Assembly: GCF_009905375.1 (NCBI RefSeq)
Contig: NW_027417544.1
Coordinates: forward strand, 62,001 to 126,000
DNA from: Apium graveolens
Taxonomy: Eukaryota > Streptophyta > Magnoliopsida > Apiales > Apiaceae
Reading direction: 5' to 3'
Length of the DNA: 64,000 nucleotides
Shown here: positions 12,342 through 24,032 of the stretch, piece after piece
Layout: each line of letters starts with the position of its first letter
Position numbering within the stretch: position 1 is the stretch's first letter
Made by a program: the position numbers and the translations under genes
Notes under the pieces: generated by a model
Seen by the model: the letters and a program-made list of their open reading frames with translations, nothing else
The model's database searches: none
What the model was told of the DNA's origin: nothing

Positions 12342-14289
12342 TGTAATACCACAACTTTTTCAGAAAATAGTTTTACTTAAATATTCACCTAAAACTCCAA
12401 ATTAAATCCATAATAAGATTAAGTTTCTAGTTTTTCATAAAATTCTAAAATCCTAGAAAGAAATAAAATCATCTAAGCTGAAAATAAAGCAAATCTTGGG
12501 AGACGCAGCTCCAATACAAACATAATCACTAAAATATTTTTCCAAAGCATCCAGATGTCGCAAAACCTAAGCACCTGAAAATTTGTGAGTAATGACCAGC
12601 AAGAAAACAGTTCTACACTAGTGGATGAAGTATCATAATTTTATAAAACAAAAATCATTTTCCAAAATCCATATGACATAAGATATAAAATTCCACAGCT
12701 CGTTAAGGCCACAAATACCTGGTGACATAGTGTCAAAAGTTCATAATTTCTGTCAATAATGAGCCCCTTACTAAGGTAGTGTGGGCTCTCGAAGGCATAA
12801 GTAGCACTCCCATAGAAGATAGTTCCGGAACTATACGCAATTACTAACGGTACTAAGGTAGAGTGAGCGCTCTCGAAGGCATCATAAGTAGCACTCCCAT
12901 CGAAGCCTAGTTGCGGAACTATACGCAATTACTAACTGGTTCAGAACCAGAACTCGCTGGGAATTCTTATTTGTAAAACAGGGTACTTCATCCATAAATT
13001 TTAAAACAAAAGCAGTGCAAAAATATTTAAAACATTTTAAAATAAAAAGAGTTAACTTACCTTAATAGCAATATCTCCTATAATTATGTTGCCAAAATGA
13101 ACCTAAATATACACACATACACTTAATATAATAATCAGAATATTAACATGTACATGCCACTAAGCTAACCACACTTTAACTTTATAAAGATTAACCCATA
13201 ATTACAATTAAATGTCACTACAAGTAACAAAATAAATTCATATTGACATATAAATACGACCATTCTCATATAATAGTTCAAAATAATGTACCGACACATA
13301 AAAAAACTCAACACTTAAATACATTATATATAATAATAATAAATCAAGTATATGTAAACTATTTAAACTCAAAATAAAATAGATGTAAATATTGGTGTAT
13401 AAAATTTTCATAACCTTACGTGTGAAAATATCATTATACAAAATAAGTATAATCAATTTAATAAATGAGCATATATTTAATTGGTGCACTAATCTAAATG
13501 CGTATCTAAATCAAACATATATTTAACATATAACATATGAATTATTATGCATGCACAAAACACGTAATTATAAACATAAATTCATGCATTAAATATTTAC
13601 AAAAAATATGGTGATTATTAACTAAAACATTTAATAATCAACATCAAACTAAATGATTAAATTAAGTAAACTATAGTGTTATACACATAACCATGGAACT
13701 AAATAATAAAATAAACTAATAACAAGTGAATTAGAATAGTCATACATAAGTTTACAAAAATGTAATTTAATTATATATATATATATATAGAAGTATGCAA
13801 TAAACATGTAAAATACATAAGTAAAAATATAGGAAATAGTACGTGAAAAGAAAAGATGTTATACAAAGATAAAATGATATGCTAATAGCCTATTTATACG
13901 TTAAACTAATACTCCAATTCAATGGGTTAGTGGGTACGTGATCACAAATTTAAACAAACATTATCTCGTTAACATGTAGTGTAGTTTTTCAAATACACAT
14001 AACACGTACTAATAAATATACACAACATAACTACACCTATTATTAAATTCTAGTGATAAAATAAATAAATATTAAATTAAAATTATGCACATTTAAATTA
14101 AAACAATTTTTTTAACCTTACTTAAATATTTTACATAACTAGAAATATTTATTTTTAATATAAAAATACGCGTCCTTAGATTTAATAACAAATCTATATA
14201 ATAAAATACTATTTTTCTTATATAACCAAATAATTAAAAATGCGAAAAATGTATATATATATATAACTACGAAAATCATGGTTATTACA
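12342..14289 (-). repeat. TRIM-like LTR 7 (type B, 1.95 kb)
   Basis: Type B LTR with a tandem duplication of about 80 bp at about 12775-12930. Both repeats contain CTCTCGAAGGCAT, AGTAGCACTCCCAT and GGAACTATACGCAATTACTAAC. It lacks about 100 bp after AAAATAGATGTA (near 13385) that type A LTRs keep. Confidence 0.85.
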
Positions 14290-14487
14290 TTCTACCCTCC
14301 TTAAAAAAATTTGGTCCCCAAATTTAAACATACCAAAAACATTTTATGATACCAAAAATATTTCTGCATCGAGAAAGTCAGAAATATTTAACCAAAAAAA
14401 AAGAAAAGTAGTTTTGTTTGGAAACACAAATAACTAAACTCATAACTCTAAAAGGGCAGGAAGTTAACCTAGGCTCTAAATACCAAC
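14290..14487 (-). other. TRIM-like internal segment 7 (198 bp)
   Basis: Matches internal segment 5 in the PBS variant (plus strand GGCTCTAAATACCAAC) and in the GGCAGGAAGTTAACC stretch. Confidence 0.85.
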
Positions 14488-16382
14488 TGTAATACCTCAA
14501 CTTTTCAGAAAATAGTTATACTTAAATATTCAGCTAAAACTCCAAATTAAATCCATAATAAGAATAAGTTTCTAGCTTTTCATAAAATTCTAAAATCACA
14601 GACAGAAATAAAATCTTCTAAGCAAAAAATAAAGCAAATCTTGGTAGAAGCATCTCCAATACAAAGATAATCACTAAAATATTGTTCCAAAGCATTGAGT
14701 TTTAAGATGTAGCAAAAGCTAAGCACCTAAAAATTTGTGAGTAATGAGCCAAAAGCCCACAAAGAAAACATTTTACACTAGTGGATCAAGTATCATAATT
14801 TTATAAAACAAAAACCATTTTCCAAAATCCAAATGACATAAGATATAAAATTCCACAGCTTGTTAATGCCACAAGTACCTGGTGACACTGTATGCGGAAC
14901 TATAAGCAATTACTGTATGCGGAACTATAAGCAATTACTAATTGGTTCATAAGTGAGAGCTTACTGCTAATTCTTATTTGTAAAACGTGGTACTTCATCC
15001 ATAAATTTTAAGACAAAAGCAGTGCAAAATTATTTAAAAGATTTTAAAATAAATAAAGTGTGAAGAGTTAACATACCTTAATAGAAATAACTCCTAAAAT
15101 TATGTTGCCAAAATGAACTTAGACATACATACATACACTTAATATAATAATCAGAATGTTAACATGTACATGCCACTAAGCTAACCACACTTTAACTTTA
15201 TAAAGCTTAACCCATAATAATAATTAAATGTCACTACAAGTAACAAAATAAATTCATATTGACATATAAATACGACCATTCTCATATAATAGTTCAAAAT
15301 AGTGTACCGACAAATAAAAAAAACTCAACACTTAAATACATTATACATAATAATAATAAATCAAGTATTTGTAAACTATTTAAATTCAGAATAAAATAGA
15401 TGTACATTTAATATTTACTATCTATATAATCGTTAAAATAAAATAACAAAGATAAATAAAATAGGTAACATATGCTTATGATTATGCAAGTGGACAAAAT
15501 ATAAATATTGGTGTATAAAATTTTCATAACCTTACCTGTGAAAATATCATTATACAAAATAAGTATAATCAATTTAATAAATGAGCATATATTTAGTTGG
15601 TGCACTAATCTAAATGCATATCTAAATCAAACATATATTTAACATATAACATATGAATTATTATGCATGCACAAAACACGTAATTATAAACATAAATTCA
15701 TGCATTAAATATTTACAAAAAAAATGATGATTATTAACTAAAACATTTAATAATCAACATCAAAGTAAATGATTAAATTAAGTAAACTATAGTGTTATAC
15801 ACATAACCATTGAACTAAATAATAAAATAAACTAATAACAAGTGAATTAGAATAGTCATACATAAGTTAACAAAAATATAATTTAATTATATATATATAT
15901 AGAAGTATGCAATAAACATATAAAATACATACGTAAAAATATAGGAAATAGAACGTACCTGAAAAGACAAGATGTTTATACACAAGTTGGTTACTAATAC
16001 TCGGATTCAATGGGTTAGTCGGTACGTGATCACAAATTTAAAGAAACATTATCTCTTTGTTAACATGTAGTGTTTGACTGAGTTTTTCAAATACACATAA
16101 CACGTACTAATAAATATACACAACATAGCTACACCTATTATTAAATTCTAGTGATAAATACATATATATTAAATTAAAATTATGCACATATAAATTAAAA
16201 TAATTTTTTTAACCTTACTTAAATATTTTAGATAACTAGAAATGTTTATTTTTAATATAAAAATACGCGTCTTTAGATTTAATAATAAATCTAGATAATA
16301 AAATATTATTTTTCTTATAACGAAATAATTAAAAATGCGAAAAATGTGTATATATATAATTACAAAAATCATGGTTATTACA
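14488..16382 (-). repeat. TRIM-like LTR 8 (type A)
   Basis: Pairs with LTR 6 at an offset of about 4.22 kb. It has a private 25-bp tandem duplication at about 14891-14940 (TATGCGGAACTATAAGCAAT twice). Ends are intact. Confidence 0.85.
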
Positions 16383-16591
16383 TTTTACCCTCATTAAAAA
16401 AATTTGGTCCCCAAATTTAAACATACCAAACATATTTAATGATACCACAAATATTTATGCATCGAGTAACTCAGAAAATATTTAACCAAAAAACAAATAA
16501 AAGTAGTTTTTTTTTTGGAAACCCAAATAACTAAACTCATAACTCTAAAAGGGTAGTCTACTGGAAGCTAATCTAGCCTCTGAATACCAAC
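16383..16591 (-). other. TRIM-like internal segment 8 (209 bp)
   Basis: Pairs with internal segment 6, sharing the CCTCATTAAAAAAATTTGG border. The PBS core reads CTCTGAATACCAAC on the plus strand. Confidence 0.85.
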
Positions 16592-18534
16592 TGTAATTCC
16601 ACAACTTTTCAGAAAATAGTTTTACTTAAATATTCACCTAAAACTCCAAATTAAATCAATAATAAGATTAAATTTCTAGTTTTTCATAAAATTCTAAAAT
16701 CTCATACAGAAATAAAATCATCTAAGCTGAAAATAAAGCAAATCTTGGGAGACTCAGCTCCAATACAAACATAATCACTAAAATATTTTTCCAAAGCATC
16801 CACCTTTAAGATGTCGCAAAACGTAAGCACCTGAAAATTTGTGAGTAATGACCCAAGAGCCCAGCAAGAAAACAGTTCTACACTAGTGGATCAAGTATCA
16901 TAATTTTATAAAACAAAAATAATTTTCCAAAATCCATATGACATAAGATATAAAATTCCACAGCTCGTTAAGGCCACAAATACCTGGTGACACAGTGTCA
17001 AAAGTTCATGATTTCTGTCAATAATGCGCTTTAGAGTGTGCGCTCTCGAAGGCATTATAAGTAGCACTCCCATCGAAGATAGTTCCGCAACTATACACAA
17101 TTACTAACTGTACTAAGGTAGAGTGAGCGCTCTGGAAGGCATCATAAGTAGCACTCCCATCGAAGGCCTAGTTCCGGAACTATACGCAATTACTAATTGG
17201 TTCAGAGCTCACTGGGAATTCTTATTTTAAAACAAAAGCAGTGCAAAAATATTTAAAACATTTTAAAATAAACAAAGTGTGAAGAGTTAACTTACCTTAA
17301 TAGCAATATCTCCTAAAATTATGTTGCGAAAATGAACCAAGATATACACACATACTTAATATAATAATCACAATGTTAACATGTACATGCCACTAAGCTA
17401 ACCACACTTTTAACTTTATAAAGATTAACCCATAATAACAATTAAATGTCACTACAAGTAACAAAATAAATTCATATTGACATATAAATACGACCATTCT
17501 CATATAATAGTTCAAAATAGTGTACCCACAAATAAAAAAAACTCAACACTTAAATACATTATATATAATAATAATAAATCAAGTATATGTAAACTATTTA
17601 AACTCAGAATAAAATAGATGTAAATATTGGTGTATAAAATTTTCATAACCTTACGTGTGAAAATATCATTATACAAAATAAGTATAATCAATTTAATAAA
17701 TGAGCATATATTTAATTGGTGCACTAATCTAAATGCATATCTAAATCAGACATATATTTAACATATAACATATGAATTATTATGCATGCACAAAACACGT
17801 AATTATAAACATAAATTCACGCATTAAATATTTACAAAAAATATGGTGATTATTAACTAAAAAATTTAATAATCAACATCAAACTAAATGATTAAATTAA
17901 GTAAACTATAGTGTTATACACATAACCATGGAACTAAATAATAAAATAAACTAATAATAAGTGAATTAGAATAGTCATACATAAGTTCACAAAAATGTAA
18001 TTTAATTATATATATATAGAAGTATACAATAAACATGTAAAATGCATAAGTAAAAATATAGGAAATAGAATGTACGTGAAATATGTTATACAGAGATAAA
18101 ATGATATGCTAATAGCCTCTTTATACACAAGTTGGTTCAACTAATACTCTGATTCAATGGGTTAGTGGGTACGTGATCACAAATTTAAACAAACATTATC
18201 TATTTGTTAACATGTAGTGTTTGACTGAGTTTTTCAAATACACATAACACGTACTAATAAATATACACAACATAACTACACCTATTATTAAATTCTAGTG
18301 ATAAAATAAATATATATTAAATTAAAATTATGCACATATAAATTAAAACAATTTTTTTAACCTTACTTAAATATTTTAGATAACTAGAACTATTTATTTT
18401 TGATATAAAAATAGGCGTCTTTAGATTTATTAACAAATCTATATAATAAAATATTATTTTTCTTATATAACCAAATAATTAAAAATGCGAAAAATGTATA
18501 TATATATGTAATTACAAAAATCATGGTTATTACA
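16592..18534 (-). repeat. TRIM-like LTR 9 (type B, right outer end)
   Basis: Pairs with LTR 7 at an offset of about 4.25 kb, sharing the 80-bp tandem duplication (about 17035-17200) and the deletion near 17618. It ends GGTTATTACA, which on the minus strand is the 5' terminus TGTAATAACC of the whole array. The right target-site copy follows directly. Confidence 0.85.
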
Positions 18535-18539
18535 AAATT
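18535..18539. repeat. Target-site duplication AAATT, right copy
   Basis: AAATT follows the terminal TATTACA and restores the gag reading GATCATGGTAATGATGAAGATATCC. Confidence 0.9.
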
Positions 18540-18870
18540 GATCATGGTAATGATGAAGATATCCTACAAATTGATGATCTTTTAGTTAAAAAGTTTAGAA
18601 ATATGGGCTCTATAGACTTCAAAAAAAATGTTTTTGAAAAAAAGGCTCTACTTTCTCCAACTTTAAGAGGAATTAAAGAAAGAATGATGGCAAGGGGTCA
18701 AGTGATATAATTGTGATGAAGTCGGACATTTTGTTGTTCATTCAGAAAGCCAAACACTAAGAAGAAACAAGCCTTCATCAGCAAAAAGAAGAATTGAAGC
18801 AAGTTTGGACCAGAAGAACAATTCGGATGATACATTACAAGAGTACAAACTATGCTCACAAAAAATTGGA
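18540..18870 (+). pseudogene. gag: Ty1/copia gag relic, unit 1, 3' part with broken zinc knuckle
   Basis: This continues the gag relic beyond the inserted array. The CCHC knuckle region reads YNCDEVGHFVVH: the first Cys codon of CX2CX4HX4C has become TGA and the last Cys is a His-Ser stretch, so no metal site remains. The lysine-rich tail ending in SDDTLQEYK resembles the segment after the knuckle in plant copia gag. Stops interrupt it. No protease motif follows. Confidence 0.75.
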
Positions 18871-20640
18871 TAATGTTCTATTATAAAGGGGTTTTCTTAA
18901 TTTTAGGTCAAAGTTACAAAATAAACTAATAGAGATTAAATAATTTAAATATGTATATTTTATTTTGTTGAATGATATTATCTTGTTAAACTAACACTGT
19001 TGAACAATCAACTTTTGGAAATTTATATGAATTATTCATAGTAAAGTCAATATTTATTTAAATTGAAATGATATCAATAGTTTAAATTTGTTTTTATGAT
19101 TTTCTTGCTAATAAAATATGTTAAACACATTATTGAGACGTCATTTTAAGGATAAAATAAAGAACATGAAATCACAAATTGTTATGATAAAAACAAACAC
19201 ATTGTTCTCAAATCTACTTACTCAAATTTACAAGGAAAATGCAATATTGTAAAAAATAAAACTTAAATAATCATCATAAACATATTTATGTTTGCAAAAT
19301 AAATTGAACAAATTAAATATTTAATCTTGAATTATAAAGTAACTTAAATAAAATATGTAAATGTCAAGATTAATGAATACTAATATGTCTTTTCTAAAAT
19401 AATACACAACATTAATAAATGAATAAGAAAATATTTCATATACTAAATATTTCATACACCTAGTATTTTACAAAAAATATAAATTTAAACAATTCGATAA
19501 AAATAATGAACAATTATCCAATATCCAATTTAAAGTCCAATTATATAACAACTAAATCGACTAATTATTATTGAATCAATATATGTAAATAAGGTACTTA
19601 ATATTAATAAATGATATATAAAAATACATTATATTTAGTGTTAAATATAAACGGTAAAAAATTTGAAAAACTCGTTTGATTCGATCTTAAGAAAGTCATA
19701 TTTAAAAAGGCCCGAAGCTGCCTCAAGATCTATTTTATTATAAAACTTTGCTTCTCTCCTAAAGAGAAAAAACTTGGATTTACACAAATTTGGAATTTTA
19801 AAAATATCGAAATAATTTTTTTGATAGTTTTATTTGTCATCCAATTTTTTACACTAAAATATTTTGGGATAAAATTCTAAATGGGAAAAAATTCTGCACA
19901 TCTTTAATATATTTTAAGAAAATTTAACAAATGTACATTATTTTTTGAAGAAATGAAACGTAATAAAATTAATTTTTTTACATATATCTAATTCGGACGT
20001 GCTCTAATTTGAGCCATTCTTGGCCCTCAAAATTTTGTATAAAATCCAAATTCAATAGTTTTTTAGAAAAATTGATTCGATCCAAATTCTAAATATGTAA
20101 ATTAATAAAGCCACCCTTAACACTATTTAATTTAACTTTATTTAAATTATTTAATATTTATCTTTTAAGTTTAAATGAACATTTATCTTTTTTAGTTGAA
20201 ATAAAGTAGTTAATTAAATTATAATTATTATGTTCCTACTATGGCTTATTGGCTTTCTATTCTACCAAAAATTTATTTTTGTTTGCTAATAGAACCTATA
20301 ATATTTCTCACTTTGTAAGTCAAGAGTTATTATTGCTATTTAAGAAAGCAAAATAACTTCTAATTGGATTTATCTTCTTGTACCTAGATAATCCATCAAG
20401 AAACTAACAATTCATGTTTTCAATATAATTGGTCAGACCAAAATTCAAGACTTGTTCCACTAAAACCAAGTCCTAACAACACTTTAAATACTCACTTAAA
20501 TTTGATAAAATTTACATAAAAATAAGTCAATAAAGAAACATGCAAATCAATACAAGAAGCAGTGTTTAAGATATAGTAAGTCTACTATAGACCACCCTAC
20601 ATGAAGCATGTTTTTTACATAGTATTTAGCATAAAATGAT
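18871..20640. other. AT-rich spacer without recognisable gene
   Basis: No coding motif was seen on either strand. The stretch is conserved as a block in units 3-7 (for example 34820-36640 and 59840-61140), so it belongs to the amplified segment. In unit 2 most of it is deleted. It contains many A/T runs but no strong terminal repeat, so no copia 3' LTR could be placed. Confidence 0.6.
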
Positions 20641-20651
20641 TTAGAAATAGT

Positions 20652-20812
20652 AATAGTTGCTGGAATCACTAATGGGGAATTCAGAGGATGGAATCAATGG
20701 CATGTTGTTCTCCAAGTATGCAAGAGCAGCAGCAACCCCACTTCCAGGTTGTACCAAGGAACCAACATCCTTAAGAATCATCTCCATACCAGTAAGACAA
20801 CCTATCACTTGC
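20652..20812 (-). pseudogene. Terminal exon of the unidentified gene, unit 1
   Basis: On the minus strand this reads without interruption from QVIGCLTGMEMILKDVG through SLVQPGSGVAAALAYLENN to IPSSEFPISDSS and a stop. It is the cleanest copy of this block. Units 2-5 and 7 carry missense changes, earlier stops or frameshifts in the same place (for example around 31495-31655 and 62450-62600). The sequence is amphipathic and looks like a folded domain rather than chance translation. No family assigned. Confidence 0.5.
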
Positions 20813-22751
20813 AAATACAAAAAACACCGGTAAGTTTATAGTAGAATATTTATAAATATTTCATTGTTTTTCGAAATGGTTACTAAGAGGTAAATAGAGA
20901 GAAAATATTTATAACTTGTCTCGTTTATGAGTGATTGTGTGGTCTTAGTAAAAAGAAGTAGGATACAAGGTTATGGCTCATATTATGAATTTTGACATAG
21001 TTTTTTTAAAGCTTCTCAAAGAGAATTGAGAAACTAACATATTTTACTATTAATCTTGTCTCTGGTCAATATGTAGATGCAACAAAATCTATAACATTGA
21101 ATATAAGAAATGACAATATACCTCATTTAGATTTCTCACATGATCTATCCTCTAATCCTTTCATGCTACTTTATTAAGTCCAAGCCATAAGATCCAGTTG
21201 TATCATTCTATGCCCTTCTAATAACTTCTCAACTATCAATGTACGCACCTACCATAACCACAGTAATAATATGACTAATATGACTAAACCGTTCATCTTT
21301 CTCAGTGCAGTTTTTCAGCCCCGAGGCTTCCACAACAAACCTGTGATATGAACATATAGTCACACAATATCCAAAAATGTAAAACAGAGATAAGCACAGA
21401 ATAATCCGATTCTTAAAATTCTGTAAGCAATTAGATGATGAAATAAAAATTGACTACAATTAAAATCATTGCACTTGTAATTCTTAAATCATGTATAAAC
21501 TAAACTGGTTTGTAATATTTACATTGTATCTACAAATAATGGTTTCAACATGTTTCTACTTTCTATGCATCTCACAAAGAATACATAATCAAACAAAAAA
21601 TATTTTCAGTGTTTTGCTTAAGCTACATATAAGAATAAAGCATTTAACTTGTTGTTGCAAGGGGAGTGTGCCTTGCTATTATGTTATCAAGTCTTTCCTC
21701 GAATATTAGATCAAGTGATGTGAGACCAGATAAAAGTTGAATGGAGCTAGTACAAAATCTTGTGTTCAATTTGTTTCACCTATTTGGCTCTCATTACATA
21801 AGCAACTCATGACTTCTTGTTTATATATAAAAATATTATATAAGACTCTGTGTTAGGAGGGTTAGGACGGTAAGATATATTTCAACATATAAAGTGAATT
21901 CAATAATTATTGTAGTTTGCTACAATCAAGAATATATGGTCACATTTTGTGTAATACAACTTATGTATTATAGCCACTATCAGATATTGTGGCTTATCAA
22001 TTTTTGCACATAAAATTATATAATAACACTATGTTAAATCGTAGAAATATATAAAAACACTTTCCAAGATAATCAAAAATTAATAACTTTCCGTTCTTTG
22101 AGAACAACTTTGTCATCAATATCACCAACACCAAGAAAATGCTTGATGTACCAATGGATCATCATTCTTTGGAGCAGACCTTGACGCTTAATGATATATA
22201 ATGATATCGATACATGGTAAGGTTTTCTCCAAAAACTTTATCAAAATATCCACAATTTATTTAAGTTCCTCTTTAACAGAATGGTAATGTGCGATATGAT
22301 AGCTGAGTAATGGTATTTGATTTCTTAAACCTTAAATCTAATAAACATGGTTAACAATATGGAAATTAAAATTAATTTAAATTTAAAATAAATAAGAAAA
22401 TAGTAGAGATGATAGAAATATTACAATTTTTCTCGTATTCTAGTGGACTATAGAGTGTTATATACATGTATATCTCAGTACATGGAGGCTCTAATTTTTT
22501 ATAATGTAGTACTTTGCAATGGAGAAATTTGATCAAAATTAAAGAGTGGTTATCAATTAGAGAGACACATTGTGTTCAATTTAGTTTTACTTACACATAT
22601 TTCTCAATAAATCAATTCTATGTTAAAATCCTTTTTAACCATATAATTAACAAATTGAGTTCTAGTGGCGGATAGTTGAATCTCGTACATGGTAAAAATG
22701 AGAAAATAAAGTGTACCAAAGTTTTTTAAGTTGTAAAAGAGAACTTTAATC

Positions 22752-23223
22752 GTTATATCAATAAATATCCATTCCAACCTATCTTATGCCTTAAAATATC
22801 AATTCTTAACCCAGCCACACCCTTTTTTCCCTTGTGACTTCAAAGAAATCATTGTATTATGAGATAATAGCCTCCCTTCATTAAAAGCACTCTGTTTGTT
22901 AGACACTGTCTAGATTAAACATAGTTTGAACTTATTCACCACCACCTTCGACAGTATGCGCATCACAACATTATAAAAATAGATAGGTCGAAGATCTTCC
23001 ATATGTTTCAGTTGTTTAACCTTTGGAATAAGACATACAAGCCTATGATTTAGTTCCCTAGGCCCATGTCGTGTATCAAATAAAATCTGACAAAATAGAA
23101 CAACATATCTTTTAAAAATATTTCAATACGTTTGAAAAATGCTGGGTTCGACCCATGTGGATCTAGTGAGTTGTATTGATGCATGAACAAGACTACATTC
23201 TTAACTTCCTCCTCCCTAATAGG
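22752..23223 (-). mobile_element. LINE (L1-type) reverse-transcriptase fragment, unit 1
   Basis: Minus-strand translation gives, in order, PIREEEVKNVVLFMHQYNS, LDPHGSNPAFF, NHRLVCLIPKVKQLKHMEDL, RPIYFYNVVMRILSKVV, SNKQSAFNEGRLLSHNT and a DRLEW motif. This is the conserved path into the RT domain of plant non-LTR elements (consensus like PFTEEEV..A...M...KAPGPDG....F, LICLIPK, DFRPISLCNV.YKI.SK, QSAFV.GR.I.DN, KAYDRVEW). Several stops and one frame change interrupt it. The catalytic YADD region and the endonuclease domain are absent. It sits between two coding-like blocks of the gene relic on the same strand, as an intronic insertion would. Confidence 0.85.
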
Positions 23224-23781
23224 TACTATGACCTAGTGATAGTGAAATAATAATTAAAAAAAGTTTGCAAAAAGGGTAAAATTTGACACGACCTTAATCG
23301 AATAACCATATATCAAAGAAAACGGTAAAATTTGACAAAAATTTAAACAACTTACCCTAGCAGAAACAAAACCATGTAAAGCCATAGGAAAAAACATATG
23401 TGTGTGTACTATCCAACTAAATCATAGTGGAAGACATATAGATGTGGAGGCCATAACAAGGAATATCAGATATACATGTCCCATAATTACAATATACCTG
23501 TTTGTCTTGTCATGGTTTCGGTACATTTATTTATAACTATGAGCCAAAGCCAAAGTGACCAAATCAAGATGTTCCTCCAGACTCTGATATTTTACCTTGA
23601 GCAGAAGATTCTTTTTTGATGATTCGATTTTATCCATATTTGTGGAGAAACGACCCTACAAAGAGAAAGTCAGGTACCAAGATTTGTAAATAACAATCTG
23701 AGAATCTCATATTGAAATTTAATTTAATTCCTTATCACCAAATGATAAGGAGTTGTCAAAAAAGAGCACACAATGTTTTAC

Positions 23782-24032
23782 CTATCCAAGGGAATCCATG
23801 TTATAAAAGATGGCAACCTTTCCACTTTTGCTAACTTGATACATTTCCCTGTAGTAGGTAGCAAGGTCATAGTTGCAGATCAATGTCCTCCACCAATACT
23901 ATAGATGTCATTTTCTTCGTTATTTGTATTAGTAACATATCGCCTCTCCGTCCTTGAACTATTCTTGTTATCGACACTTGTGGTATCTCTTCTTTCAAGA
24001 CATTCGTTCTCACTTCCCGTAGCTCGGGTCAT
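23782..24032 (-). pseudogene. First exon-like block of the unidentified gene, unit 1
   Basis: It starts at ATG (24032-24030) and runs about 83 codons to a GT donor-like site. One TGA stop occurs at the position of a Cys in the unit 6 copy (GGHCSAT). Composition is rich in Ser, Thr, Asn, Glu and Arg, then becomes hydrophobic and basic (LAKVERLPSFITWIPLD). Upstream in minus-strand terms lies a 0.85-kb noncoding stretch before the LTR-like block. Confidence 0.45.

Larger units (their letters stand above)
1744..18534 (-). mobile_element. TRIM-like LTR array: nine LTRs, eight minimal internal regions
   Basis: The 16,791-bp insertion consists of nine direct LTR copies alternating with eight short internal segments. 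Read on the minus strand each LTR starts TGTAATAACCATG and ends TATTACA. It is followed immediately by GTTGGTATTCAGAGCC (a PBS close to TGGTATCAGAGCC), then about 100-170 bp of noncoding DNA, then a purine tract TTAAGGAGGGTAGAA just before the next LTR. No gag or pol frame is present: the short open frames inside LTRs recur only because the LTRs recur. A minimal internal region fits the TRIM class, but LTRs of 1.8-1.9 kb are far longer than usual for TRIMs. The outer ends carry a 5-bp target duplication, so the array occupies a single insertion site. It must have relied on another element's enzymes. The parent family is not identified. Confidence 0.88.
20650..24032 (-). pseudogene. Unidentified multi-exon gene relic, unit 1 (most complete copy)
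   Basis: A series of short minus-strand blocks has coding character and plausible splice borders, and all are conserved across units. In gene order they are: 24032-23782 (Met, Ser/Thr/Asn-rich, ending LPSFITWIPLD before a GT donor); about 23655-23498 (SSKKNLLLKVKYQSLEEHLD, helical, then VTLALAHSY); a LINE fragment; about 22187-22091 (MIHWYIKHFLGVGDIDDK); about 21715-21600 (EERLDN, IARHTPLATT, MLYSYMQLKQNTEN in the best copies); about 21340-21240 (VVEASGLKNC, DERFSHISHI); and a terminal block about 20812-20652 (IGCLTGMEMILKDVG, QPGSGVAAALAYLENN, stop). A TGA replaces Cys in the first block here. Exon phases do not fully agree, so the gene is broken. I do not recognise the family. The long shared exon blocks suggest a captured host gene. 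Confidence 0.5.

Noticed and set aside
2609..17724. Recurrent 60-95-codon minus-strand frames inside the LTR array (e.g. at 2609, 11145, 13238, 15408, 17512)
   Set aside because: They lie inside LTRs, are rich in Ile/Tyr/Leu/Asn as expected from AT-rich DNA, and differ between LTR types through indels. Recurrence follows from LTR copying.
1744..18534. Classical centromeric satellite
   Set aside because: Unit ends are LTR termini with PBS and purine tract, unit lengths vary with internal structure, and the array has a target-site duplication.
1744..18534. CRISPR-like regularly spaced repeats
   Set aside because: Repeats are kilobases long with short variable spacers that are themselves repeated; the DNA is plant-like.
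18871..20640. 3' LTR of the copia relic in the spacer
   Set aside because: No purine tract with TG start was found and the leader sequence is not repeated there.
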